Below, piece after piece: positions 1 to 11,491 of a DNA stretch of 64,000 bases. The stretch is from NCBI RefSeq assembly GCF_000208745.1, contig NC_030854.1, forward strand, positions 748,743 through 812,742, written 5' to 3'. Every line of letters begins with the position of its first letter. Position 1 is the stretch's first letter. The notes beneath the pieces were generated by a model. That model was not told the DNA's origin. It searched no databases and saw only the letters and a program-made list of their open reading frames with translations. The position numbers and the translations under genes were made by a program. The stretch comes from Theobroma cacao. Its lineage: Eukaryota; Streptophyta; Magnoliopsida; Malvales; Malvaceae.

Positions 1-3000
1 AGGAGCATATTTCAAGTTCTGGGAACCATTAAGGGTGATGAACAGGATGCTGTTGTAAATTCGGAGCAGTGTTAAGAATGAGGCTAGACTATTTCCAAAG
101 CAACCTTTCATGTAAAAAGGTGAGGATGCAAAGTAGTTACCTAGATCCACATGCAAAGCAAGCCACACAGTGCCCACAAGGAAGGAAGAAGCAGTCCCTT
201 GGAGCATCGAAGCAAATCGCACAAAGACGTCGGGTATTGTTACTGTTTTCACCTTCTCTTATTGATGTCCCTTCAACAGAACCTGCTGCCAGAAAATCTT
301 CAAGATCTGCCTCATCACTTGAGACAGAATCGTAGGATGAACCCCAACTTGAGATATCATCATCTTTGTTAGAAAGCAGAGGGGCCCTTGCAGAAGCATT
401 CTCCCTATAATGAAGATTTGTTTCACCTCCACGGGTAAATTGGAACTTGTTTAAGAAGTTGAAGGCTACCAACATGATTGCTGTCATTCCACCTTTAAGA
501 GGAAAATTAGAATTCAAGATTTAAACATGAAACATTTGTAAAGGTTGTGCATTGAGAGTAATTAAAAGAAAGAACTTTACCAATGCCAACTATATATATA
601 ATCCATCTTGGTCCATATGACAATCTGACAGACCAGTCATCTGCAGATGTACTCTGAAGCAGCCAAAAAGAGGGAGAACAGAAAATGAAAAGACTTTCTA
701 AAACAGGATTTAGAAATTATTCAGTTTAGCACTTCAAAAGATAAGAAATTATTCAGCACAGACGGAAGCATTAGAACATATATTTATCATGCCTAATAAT
801 ATAGGAATGCCGCTGTAACAGCCTTCAAAATGACATAATCTCAAGAAAGACATAGAAAGTAGGATTTAGGTTTAAAAAAAAAAGAGATTTACCTGTTCTA
901 GACCTGGAGAAGTCAAGACAACAGAATTTCCCTGAGGAAACAAAACACTCAAGCTACACAGGCCATTACCGAAGGTACATCTGTAGTAAGCTTCAGTCGT
1001 ATTGTAGATGAAAGCCCTGACTGTGATGTTTAACTCCACCTGTTCAATGTTAAAATCAACTCAATTTTTATGTGAAAAGATGAAACCAAAGAACACAAAA
1101 AAGGGCAAGGGAACAGCATCTAATAAAAAGAAAAGGTTCAGTGAAATCTGAGAGAATGATAGGCTTTTTTGTCACCTACAGCGCATTTACTTGAACTTGA
1201 GATATCCATTATATATACCTGCCTCTCAAACCTGACTTGGCAGGTTCTGAGTTTCTTGGAATTAATATTTTGAAGTCATATGCGTAAATAATTGTTAGGA
1301 AAATGGATCCATGGCTATTCAATTTTGCCCATTAGTCCATCTGACATTCATACAAACTTTTAAAGTAAATTGAGACTTGCAGCATTTATGTTCTCATGTT
1401 TACCATAAAAATGTCAATCCATATTATAGATTCCTATACTTCTATAACTGCAGCCTTGCAGAAATAAACACCCTCCTCAGCCCAAAGTTTTACTTGACAT
1501 TGCTGCACTTATAATATTTCCACCACAGTTACAATGTAGCATTGCTTAAATGGATTAAAGTAACCCTTTCTTAGTAAGTTAATCCGATTCTTCAATCATA
1601 TCATAATATCAATTCTGACAAATCAAAAGGGACAAGCACCATGAAACATTTCTTTTCTGAGGTTGGTAACAGAAGACAATGAAGTTTTGATCTCAATATC
1701 TCAAATATTTTAGCAGAACTTCAATGAAAGAACCAAAACAACAAACCAAGCTCGGCAGGTCAAATTTTTACAATTACCTCCACATCCTCTGAGTTCAAAT
1801 TACCCAGTGCAATATAGTAACTTGAAGATCTATATATATCCTGCTGAATCATACCACTTCCTACCGAAAAGTAATATCAAAGTCAGCATAAAACTCTATA
1901 TAGTAAGAACATTCATACTTTTGCATTTCCATCTCACCACGAACAATGTTCCACGACAAAGTGGTGTTAGGATATGTTGGGTCCTCAAGCCATTGAGAAA
2001 GGCCCTCACTGCCTGCAATGTGACAAAATGAATTAAAGCATCAGATTCCCAGGATTCAATTACTTAATCTACAGCATTTCCACACACACTTTGTGAAAAT
2101 AATTCTTTGAGAATCACATTCTGAAAAAGCTTTTAGTGTTTCAGGATACCTTGAGCAATTATAAGGAAAACAGAGGAGCCTGCTGAGTTCACATTATATG
2201 AAATATTAACTTGAGAGCCCCTGTTCAGATAATGAATCCACTCCTGGATAATATAAAAAAAAAAATTGGGAAATGAAATACAAGTTCAGAACCAAAACAT
2301 TCAAGCAAAAAACAGAACAAGAAACCGAACTTGCCTTGTGAGAATCAGCTTGAACAGTAGTGGTACGAGTTTCAGACCAGGTAGTCACTACATCAAGAGA
2401 TGGAGATTTATAAAATCCATATAGTTTGAGCCCTGGCTTGGTATCATCTACCTCCTCAACCTAACACAAAGCCAAATAAGACATAGACCAAAAACCACCC
2501 TTCCCTTTAAAGAAAAAGCATGAAACGAATCAAAAATTAGAAAGGAAAAAAGAAAAAGGCAAATCACCTTTACACTCTGAACAAAAATAGGATTCGGTTG
2601 AAGTAGAAGGGAACAATTCGGACCGACCCGTATATTCACCGCCCCGTAAACACCCAAAATCAAAGTCATAGACACTGTTCGATTCAAAAAGAAAATCAAT
2701 CGAAAAGAATCAACATAAGATAAAAGCTTTTACTTTCAAATGTAAAGAACGAGCGATTCATGAGAAAGGGGAAAAGGGTACTAACCGAAAAACCAAAAAG
2801 TGAGAACCACGATGATGCAAGACCACGTGTCGTCTCCAATCACCGTTGACGAATCATCGAAAGCAGATAAGTTACCTCTATAAGAAACTAGGTCAATGTG
2901 CTGATTCTCTAGCTCAGGGTTATGAAAATGCTGCAGATGCTGCCGATACTCGTGATCTTGCCCTTCCTCTTCCTCTCGAACCTGCGAAGAAGTACCCGAA

Positions 3001-3119
3001 GACGACGCCGCCGCCCCGGCCGCACCGCCTGAATCCTCCCTGTAAGACGAAGATGAAGAGGAGGAGGAGGCAGAGGCGGAGGCGGAGGCGGAAGGTGAAC
3101 TCCGATTTGGCTCCGCCAT
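1..3119 (-). CDS. APD2: APD-type RING-finger E3 ubiquitin ligase (3' end outside window)
   Basis: Membrane-anchored RING E3 ligase of the APD (aberrant pollen development) family. Exons, 5' to 3' on the minus strand: 3119-2786, 2674-2568, 2460-2335, 2243-2150, 2012-1938, 1860-1778, 1039-893, 653-581, 492-141; the last exon lies left of the window. The frame is intact for 463 codons plus 2 bases. The N-terminus is a Ser/Ala-rich low-complexity stretch followed by one hydrophobic segment. A second membrane segment lies near residues 338-358 (WIIYIVGIGGMTAIMLVAF). An acidic Ser-rich linker leads to an XIAP-like RING with Cys437, Cys440, Cys452, His454, Cys458 and Cys461; the final Cys pair is off the edge. 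The central part carries the family phrase HYLNRGSQVNISYNV. The start ATG opens the only frame that joins these exons. Intron 3 has a GC donor (AAG|GCAAGT). Family assignment is firm; the APD2 symbol rests on remembered synteny. Confidence 0.88.
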
Positions 3120-3480
3120 ATTTGAGAAATCGAGAAGGAAACCCTGACGCTAGGGATTAAAGAAATGGAAGTTTGGAGAATTGGGGGAGCAGAGTCCATG
3201 AAGGAGAGTGGAAGAATCGGAGTTAACTGGAAGCTCACCGATCAGTCTTCTTCTTCTTGCTACGACTGGTGGTTGGAGTAAGCCGGGAAGAGGTGACGGT
3301 TAATATCTGCTAAGGTAGTTACATGCGGGGTTGCTTTCTGACGTGGCATGAGGTTATTGGATCGTTGAAAGTCAAAACGAAAATTTGGTTAGGTAGAATT
3401 GAATAGTCGCCGTTGGTTTGGTGGAAGATATAATTGTCGGCATTTGTTTCTGTCACTGATTATTTCTCTTGAATAATTTT
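3120..3480 (-). promoter_or_regulatory. 5' leader and proximal promoter of the APD-type gene
   Basis: GC-richer stretch directly upstream of the APD start codon, reading leftwards. It probably holds the 5' UTR (to about 3240) and the core promoter. An ACGT core occurs in TGACGTGGC near 3339. No clear TATA box was seen, so the limits are inferred. Confidence 0.4.
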
Positions 3481-3835
3481 CAAACCCCATTCTATTTTTA
3501 AAAGTTTCGAATTTAAATTTTAAGGTGGGTGAACCGAAATTTTGAGATAAAAGAGTGATATTATATAATCTAATATGAAATATAAAATTAATATTAATTA
3601 AGAATAATCGATGCTGTTTTCATAAAAAATATAATCATAATTATCGTATTTATTGTTATTCTTAATTATTGAGTTGTTCTTAAATAATATTTAAAAAACA
3701 GTCATGTTTTCGAATAATTTTCAAAAAGATATTTTATTCCTAACCTTTAGAAGTCTGGAATTTAAGGTTTAAAACGGATAAATTGAGATTTATGAGATAA
3801 AAGAGTGTTATCATATAATTAATATCATATGTTAG
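3465..3835. repeat. Two diverged copies of an AT-rich segment (offset about 240 bp)
   Basis: Two stretches, about 3465-3590 and 3710-3835, share the same order of words: AATAATTTTCAAA, then a GAATTTAA(A/G) block, then GAGATAAAAGAGTG and a TATAAT-rich end. The copies differ by many substitutions and small indels. The first lies close to the APD promoter. It could be an old tandem duplication or two copies of a small non-autonomous transposon. No terminal inverted repeat was seen. Confidence 0.45.
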
Positions 3836-5650
3836 AAAACTAAATACGGTTTAATCAATACATTAGCTGTATTAATCCGGCGAATTTCCGACCATAGAAC
3901 AAACTGTCCAACCGCCGGTAGAAGTAGCACGGATAAAACTAAAATAGTTGGGATTTCATTAGAGCCTCTAACAAAGAACTGGCGCAAGCAACAATCGAAG
4001 CCAATGAACTGAATCTGTTGCTTGGGTAAAGGAGACTGGTAGCAGCGCCATCAACTATTAGTATAAAGATGAAGCACCATCAATGGAAAAAGGGTAAGAT
4101 CATAGGGAAGAGTACATTCATTTGCAAGTTTGGAAATGGCAGATGGACATAATCAAATGAAGGTAGTAAAACGTAATGATATCAGATCTTTATTCAGACA
4201 AGGATGGAAGGCTATCGGATTATGCAAGGGAGGGTGGTACAAGATCCGGATGAAATTCATCAAGCTTTAAAGCTTTTCCCTTGGCTTTCCAGCTAGATTT
4301 TCACATGCCCTGTCTCGAAAAGAGTTTCTCTGATATACAATCTGCATAATCCATGTGAAAAACTTGCTTGGATTTCATTTATCAATGTATAAATTTACAA
4401 GTTGAAGACAGCATTTAATGTTCTTCCCAGTTCCTGCTAAATGAATCCTTGTTTGATTAATTTCGTAGTCTTATATGTTTGCATTTTGAATCTGGTGTTA
4501 ACCCTTTTCCCCATCTCCATCATCGGAATGAATGATAGTGACAGAAACGTTGTCAGATCAACGCTAAAGAAAGAAACGAAAGTTGAAAATCTGGAACTTG
4601 AGAAAACTATTGCCAGATAGAGCCAATCTTCCAGGATAATAAATAATGGATTCAGGGTATTACCAGGGAGAGTTATTCTACAAAGAGTAATGGCAGGAAA
4701 GAATTGCTGCCAGGTTTCAATCCCAGAATTTGAATGGGAGATCCGGCAAAGCAATTCAAGGCAAAGATTAAACGAATAAAAGAGTCATTCATCAAGAAGT
4801 AGATGGAAAGTTGTTGTCAGCTCGGTACAGGCTCTGTGGCGGCATCGTGTACGAAAAAACAGGGGAAATTGTAAGAAAAAAAAAAAAAAACCGTGCAGCT
4901 GTCTTTCTCTCCTCTACCCACTAGTCCTCCAGGATACAGGGAAAGGAGTTTGTACCCAAAATTGAGATAACTTTTTGTCTAAATATTTGACAAGATATAA
5001 TCATTTCATGTGTTCCTGTTAAAAGTTAAATCCAGGACTCTGGGTCCAACTGATGCATGAAAACTCTTTCTCTTGACAAATGAGGCATAGATTAAGAATC
5101 AAAAGAAATGGTGGTCACAGTCACAGTCTGCAATTCCCAGGAAAATTGAAAAGATTAAGATTTCCATCATACATAAACCAACCACCAGCAAGGTACATAA
5201 TCAACAAATAATTATTTACTCGGAATCTCCAGCTGTGAGGTGTTTGTATACTCCAATCAATCACGCAGCTCAACAACATAAGTTAAAAAAAAAAAAAATT
5301 ACAGAAGCAGTGCAAAAAGTTGTAGCCATCGCCATGAAAGGAAATGACAAAATACAGGTGAAATGGAGGTGATATCAGGATGACTAAGTAGTTCTCTGAA
5401 AAGGGTTGCGCTAGAAATTCAAAAAATTAGGAAAAAAGCTTCCCATTTTGATGTTTTGCTCTGCCATTTGGGTTTAGTTTCTGATGAAGATATAAGCTTG
5501 ATAATGCAATCAATGCTAGGTACTCTTCATGCTACGCTTCTCTTCTCAATTCATGACTAGCCCAAAATGGCAACTACTTCTTCTCCCTTGATGACATTAC
5601 GTGTGGTTAATGCTCAAATGGAGGCAAAGCCATTGTTAAGATTAAATTAA
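3836..5650. other. Intergenic DNA, no gene seen
   Basis: Between the divergent APD and LMBR1-like genes. Open frames here are short, have no family resemblance that I recognise, and are not joined by plausible splice sites. Poly-A tracts occur near 4877 and 5286. The stretch 3890-4850 is less AT-rich than its surroundings and could be an old gene relic or a non-coding transcript, but nothing in it proves that. Confidence 0.4.
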
Positions 5651-6067
5651 GAGCTTGTTTGACTTGACTTTTTTCTAACATAAAAGCTATTATGAAGCTT
5701 TTATAAAAAGTAATAACTTTTAAAATTAAGCTAAAGTTGTTTGGTAAATTTTTTTTATAAGTTTTTTTTTATAAATTATAATTTTTATTAAAATTATCAT
5801 AGAAGGTATTTTTTTTAAAGGGTAATATTTTAATTATTTTTAACAAATGAAGATATTTTTGAAACAAAAATAAAAATTTTATTATATTTTTAAAATAAGA
5901 GAAGAAAAAGCTCATCATTTGAGGTTTTTTTTAAGCTTTTTTTTTAAAATTTTGTTCTTAAAAAAAAGTTACTTATTTTTTTTAAGAGCTTTTCAAAATA
6001 TTTATTTGACCTAACTTTTACTTTCAAGAGGTAGATAAACTAAAAAAAAGTTAAGCCAAATATGCAC
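5651..6067. mobile_element. MITE-like element with imperfect terminal inverted repeats and TAA target duplication
   Basis: The left end GAGCTTGTTTGACTTGAC and the reverse complement of the right end GTGCATATTTGGCTTAAC match over about 25 bp with several mismatches, and both run into T-rich tracts. The element is flanked on both sides by TAA (5648-5650 and 6068-6070), the 3 bp target duplication typical of PIF/Harbinger (Tourist) elements. It is about 417 bp, very AT-rich, and has no coding capacity. Superfamily is inferred only from end structure and target site. Confidence 0.6.
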
Positions 6068-6972
6068 TAAGTAACAACATAAAAGAGTCTTTAGGTGAAA
6101 ACATAAAAGAACATGAATAAATAAGACACTTGTTGCTTATATTGTCTTAAAATTATGGCTTCAATCCTAAAAACATTTTACGTACTATCATCATTTATTT
6201 AATTATTACATTCAAACAAACTCTTAAATTTTGATTTAAAATCGAACGAGCTTTTAACTTTAATAAAAATTTAATCAATATTAGAGTCAATTTTAATTAT
6301 TTTTCCTGCTCACATGATATATGATTTAGTGAATTGGTGAGGTCACACGCAACTAATGTGACCAATTGAAGAGCTTGAGCTAGAATTTTCATTCATAATA
6401 GTATCTCAATCCTAGGTACCTAAAAAGAATTACTAATTATTTTTTTATATCAATTGAAGGGTATAATTAAGAACAATAAAAGATTTGAGGAAAAAAAAAA
6501 GAACAAAATTGAGAGAATTTCTCTACGGGAATAAAAGATAAAGAAAGCGGTCTAAAAGTTCAAATAGCGTTATTTCTTACATGTAAAAATTAAAAAAAAA
6601 AAAACAACTTCTTGCCTTGGACAGGCTGGTTCGATGCTTGTCACGGGAATATAAGGTGATGTTACATTCAACCCCATCTCCAACTCTCTTCCTCGCTATT
6701 ATCAACCCGTCATTAAACCAATTCACAAGGATAATAACGTCATTTAATTCCAACACGTCAAAATTAACCCCAAAATTCAACAAACCACCTCACCGGAGCC
6801 CAACCTCCCCCCTTTCCCTTTCAAAAAAACACACACACACAGAGGAAAGCTCAGATCTACGAAATTCTTCGAATTAAAATTCGAAGGGTTAAAAGCAAAC
6901 CCTAATTTCTCAAATCTCCTGTTGAATCTACCGCTATCGATTCGATTCGAATCGAGTCGAGGGCTTTTAACG
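6068..6972. promoter_or_regulatory. Promoter and 5' leader of the LMBR1-like gene
   Basis: AT-rich upstream DNA turning pyrimidine-rich from about 6660. An ACACACACAC tract at about 6830 and a leader of roughly 100 bases precede the start codon. Just before it, 6937-6961 holds overlapping palindromes built on TCGA (CGATTCGAATCG). No open frame here continues into the gene. Transcription start is not determined. Confidence 0.4.
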
Positions 6973-9900
6973 ATGGGCGATTTCAACCTCGCTCTGGTAA
7001 TCGTCGCCATAATCGTATGCGTCCTAGTGTTCCTCTTCAATGTCTACCTCCTCGTCAATTACCAGCACCCGGACGACGCTAACCAAGCGTATTTCCCCAA
7101 ATTCGTCGTCGTTTTCGGGCTCTCCATCGCCGCCATTTCCATTCTCATGTTGCCGGCTGATGTCGCCAACCGGCAGGCGTGTAGGAACGCGATATACAAT
7201 GGCGCGTGTAAACTCACCTTGCCTATGAAGGATCTCTGGCTCGCTGTTTATATCGTTGATGCCGTGCTGGTTTTCTTCATAATCCCCTTCGCCATGTTCT
7301 ACTACGAAGGAGACCAGGATAAGTGTGTTTCTAGGACTTTGATTGTTAAAAATCGTTGAGTATATTGATGCATTTCTATATATATTTTTTCTTTTATCTT
7401 GTTCATCTGGTTTCGATTGCAGGAGTGTTGGCAAACGGATAAAGAGCGCGTTGCTGTGGGTGGTGACAACGGCCATTGTTTGTGCTCTCCTGCTTGGCAT
7501 TCTATATGGTTGGTTTTTCTTTTTCTTTTTCCCCCTTTTTAAATTTTATCTTCATTAGTATTTCTCTGTAATTATAAGTTTTCTTCATGCCATGGAATAT
7601 TGAGCTGAAAGTTAATCTAGGAGTAGGAGTGTGGTATTAATCACTGCAATATTTGAATGCAGATTTTAATTGAAAGTGCTCTTACAATTACAAGATCTTA
7701 GCAAATATTTTAGATAAGCAGGCATGCTAGAACTGAGACTAAGCAGATAACTAAGCAATTGTTTTTGCATTTGTTGAATGTGTGTGTGTGTTTTCTGGTT
7801 TTATTACCATTGATTTTATTCATTTTTGTTAAATATCAGGACTAGTTGGAAAGGTGGATTTTACCGTTAGGCACCTGTCTTCTGCCACTACTAACTTTCC
7901 AAGTACCTGGGAGTTCTCTAGTGGTCAGCCATGTATTGGTGGAAGTGGTGCACGAGCGGTTAGTAATTGATTTTTCCATTTAATATGCACTGCTATCATT
8001 TCTGTATTGTAGTAGAATATTGTGGTTTGCCATCAACTTAGTTTCCTTAAGCTCATTATTTTGCCTCCTGTTTCCTCATTTTCCCTTTTTGAACAGTGCT
8101 CTGCATATACTGCTAATGCTTCATCAGAGAAAACATGGACCATGCGCACCACTTTTCCAGAATATGTAGTTGCTCTTGCTACTATTGTTGGATCTGTTCT
8201 TTTCTCGGTATTGAGTTTCTTGCTAATTTTAACATTATGTTTCTGATAGGAATTTAGTGAGCAATTCTAATTTGTAAATGTTGATTTTTTTTTGGCCAGA
8301 ATACATTGCTTACATCTTGAAATTTCTTGTCAGATATTTGGTGGTGTAGGTATTGCTTCTCTACCTCTTGGGCTTATCGCTTCATTTATCCGCCGTCCAA
8401 AGGCTGTTATTACTCGCTCACAGTATATTAAGGTGCTTTTTTTGTAGCTTATTATGCTTCCATACAAACTCACACACTGAAGTCGTTCTTAGTGATTGAT
8501 ATTTTCACATTTTATTGTAATTACTCATAGTTGCCTTTGATATTTTGTAGGAAGCAACCGAACTTGGTAAAAAGGCAAGAGAGTTGAAGAAAGCGGCTGA
8601 TGCACTTCATCAAGAAGAAAGAAGTGGTTCCAAGGGTAGAAAGTGGCGTAAAAATGTTAAGGCTGTGGAAAAGGTATATGTAAAGTCCGTAATTTGCATT
8701 TGTCTTTGAATTCGATGTTGTCATTCTCTATGAGAATAATTATGGTGACAAAGCTAGCTTTAGTCATGAGTTCTAGATCCCTCTAGTTTTAATGTTGTTT
8801 GTTTATATACTTTTCCTTTTGAGTTGAAAGATCAGATTTTTTCAACAATTTGGTTTGTGTTATAATCTTTATGTTTATTAAGCTTAGTTGTATTGCAATT
8901 ACGGCTTCAACTCGTGGGAGAGTTGAAGTATATCTAGTGAGAGGATGTCTTTTAGGGTGATGACTGATGAAATAGCTGTTGAATGGTGTTTTAACATTAT
9001 TTTGTTCCTTGGTTCAGTATTCATGGCTATTGAATTTGTAACATTCTTGATTAAATTTACAGGAGTTGCTTCAGTTGGAAGAAGATGTAAAGCTTTTGGA
9101 AGAGATGTACCCTCAAGGTGAAAAGGTAACTAATATGTCTTGCTGATCTTCGTGTACACATGAAACTTGGTTACAGTCCCATTCCCCCTCACCCCATCTT
9201 TTTTTCTCTTCCAATATTAACTCCCTTGCCATGACATTTCAGGCTGAAACTGCCTGGGCCTTGACAGTTCTTGGATACTTGGGAAAACTTGTGTTGGGAA
9301 TTCTTGGGTGAGTGCTTATGTCATGCATTTTAGTACATATAGTTCGTTTTTGATGTCCATAGCTATATTTTGTGTCGTGAATTAGCTACTGAGTTTGGAT
9401 ACTTTCATGTACCCTGTGGAAGACAGTGCTTTATGTAAATGAGCTATAATAACAGGAAATTATAAAGGGCGAGCACTTATATGCACCGAAGAGAAATAGA
9501 ATTGCTGCTATCTGTAGAATAAGTGAATTGCAACAAACTCATGAAAGTTTATCAATCCAGTAAACTGATGATGATGGCCCCCTAACTTAGTGTAAGGAGT
9601 AATCTAACATGCAATTTGTTCTGCATTTTGTTAGGTTGATTGTTTCAGTAGCTTGGGTTGCTCATATTATCATTTACCTTCTGATTGATCCACCACTCTC
9701 TCCTTTCCTAAATGAGGTCTTCATTAAGCTGGATGATATATGGGGTAATTCCTAAACCATTTTCTAACTTTTCTTTATTTTCCACTTTTAGATTCATGGG
9801 AGATTTATATTTTGTATTTTGCCAGGTCTTCTGGGTACTGTAGCATTTGCATTCTTTTGCTTCTACCTTCTGCTTGCTGTGATTGCGGGTGCAATGATGC

Positions 9901-10731
9901 TTGGTCTGAGATTAGTTTTCATTACTATTCATCCTATGAAGTAAGGGATTTCATATTGATGGCATTTTGGTTAATTTTTTTTATCATTGAGAAAGTCACT
10001 AGCTGACTGACATGTTTTAATGGACTTTTTCTTAGGTGGGGAGCTACTCTAATGAACTCTTTTCTGTTCAATGTGGCACTTATTCTTTTGTGCTCAATAA
10101 GGTTTGGTGACATAGCTCATTCACTCAATCCTGTTTCTATGTTATCTCAAGGTGTTTGCTATTGGAACATTGTTGAAATGTTGTCTCTAGATTTGTGCTT
10201 GGTTGTTGAAAAGTGTATTAGGGAATTATATGTTGTCATTTAATTGGAACTCAGTTTTTTCAACGTTATTTGATGGGAATGTTGTCTGTGTTTGCGATTT
10301 CAGTGTCATACAGTTCTGTTCCACAGCATTTGGGTACTATGCTCAAGCAACTGCTGCCCAGGAAATATTCGGCCACACATTGCAATCTCTTCGTGGAATT
10401 AAATATTTGTACAAGTGAGTTTATACTGTTTGAGTTCCGAGTTTTACCCTGATCAGGCATGTATGTGTTCTACTGATGTTGTTGGGCATATTGGCATTAC
10501 AGGTATAATGTATTTCAAATTGCATTCGTTGTTCTAGCGGGATTGACCTTCGTGTATTATGTTGCTTTTGTAAGTTTTCAGCTATCTTCACTTTTCTCTC
10601 TTTCCTTTCATTCTTCTGAGTAATTGCCTGTGCATGCTTCCTGGATTCCAAGGTCTGATTTCGTTCTTGTTTGAACATTTCAGGGATGGAGAAGAAAAAA
10701 ACCTAGCGGCAGGTTCCAACTTTCCTCGTAA
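6973..10731 (+). CDS. LMBR1-like (LIMR family) multi-pass membrane protein
   Basis: Plant LMBR1-domain integral membrane protein of unknown biochemical role, related to the limb-region-1/lipocalin-receptor family. Exons: 6973-7322, 7423-7508, 7840-7958, 8097-8207, 8334-8432, 8551-8673, 9063-9125, 9243-9307, 9635-9744, 9826-9940, 10036-10101, 10304-10414, 10503-10569, 10684-10731. They give 510 residues with every phase matching; plant members are near 509. The N-terminal helix [17 protein letters not shown] is followed by several further hydrophobic helices. A lysine-rich cytosolic coiled-coil-like loop (exons 6-7, [13 protein letters not shown]) sits in mid-protein, and the C-terminus is basic ([12 protein letters not shown]). 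The conserved phrase [18 protein letters not shown] identifies the plant group. Start chosen because no upstream in-frame ATG fits and homologues begin MGDFNLALV. It corresponds by position to Arabidopsis At5g01460. Confidence 0.93.
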
Positions 10732-11491
10732 GAATGTTTTCCCTAGAAGGTGATGCACCCTCTTGCACAATCAGAATTCTCTTGTTTTATCATCCCTTTC
10801 AGAGTGTGTTTCCATACGCTCAGATGCCTAAGGCCTGGTTTTGTTACAATGTGGAAGGTTTAGAGAGTTTAGGCAAACATCGTCTGAGTCCAATTGGTTG
10901 TCTAAAGTAGGAGCACGTTGAGTGCTGCTGCTGCCTTTCTTTATGCTTGTTTTGCTTGCCTTTTGTATGTATTATTATTTTTTTGTTTGATTAAAATGTT
11001 ACACATTTGGCTTGGGCATGTAATTGAGGTATCCTTGACAGTTGACACATGGGAACTGGGTTTGTAGAACTTGTTTTTGATGTAATATAACCTTCAGAGA
11101 ACAGAAAAATTAATGACCAATTTATGCTTTTCTTGCCTGGTTAATTCTCATTGAAGCTCGTGTTGCTGTTAAAGGCTCATTTGTTGCCGAAAGTATTTTA
11201 GACTGTTAATTGGAGAGTTTTAACTTTGAAGTAACCTGGTTGTCGAGAATTTCATTTGTCAAAACGTGTGAATCCGAAAACTTAACCAAATATGAAGTGG
11301 GTTAAATATGAAGTTTATGTCATTTATTTTCAAAGGCTTATTTATTCCAAAGGTTTAAATGAGGGTGCTTCCAGGGCATCTGTGTAAAATCAAATACAAT
11401 CAACTTGGAGCCTCTTTGGTAACATGCAATGTTCAGCTACAATTGAGGAAACCAACTTTTAGTGAATAGGTCTAGATGCCATTAACGAAGA
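10732..11491. other. Converging 3' flanks of the LMBR1-like and esterase genes
   Basis: The left part to about 11100 is the probable 3' UTR of the LMBR1-like gene, with AT-rich polyadenylation-type sequence near 10970-11100. The right part is 3' flank of the esterase gene on the other strand. No coding sequence was recognised. Confidence 0.5.

Noticed and set aside
2909..3238. Proline-rich open frame overlapping APD exon 1
   Set aside because: A frame shadow of the Ser/Ala-rich exon on the same strand; it joins no downstream exon.
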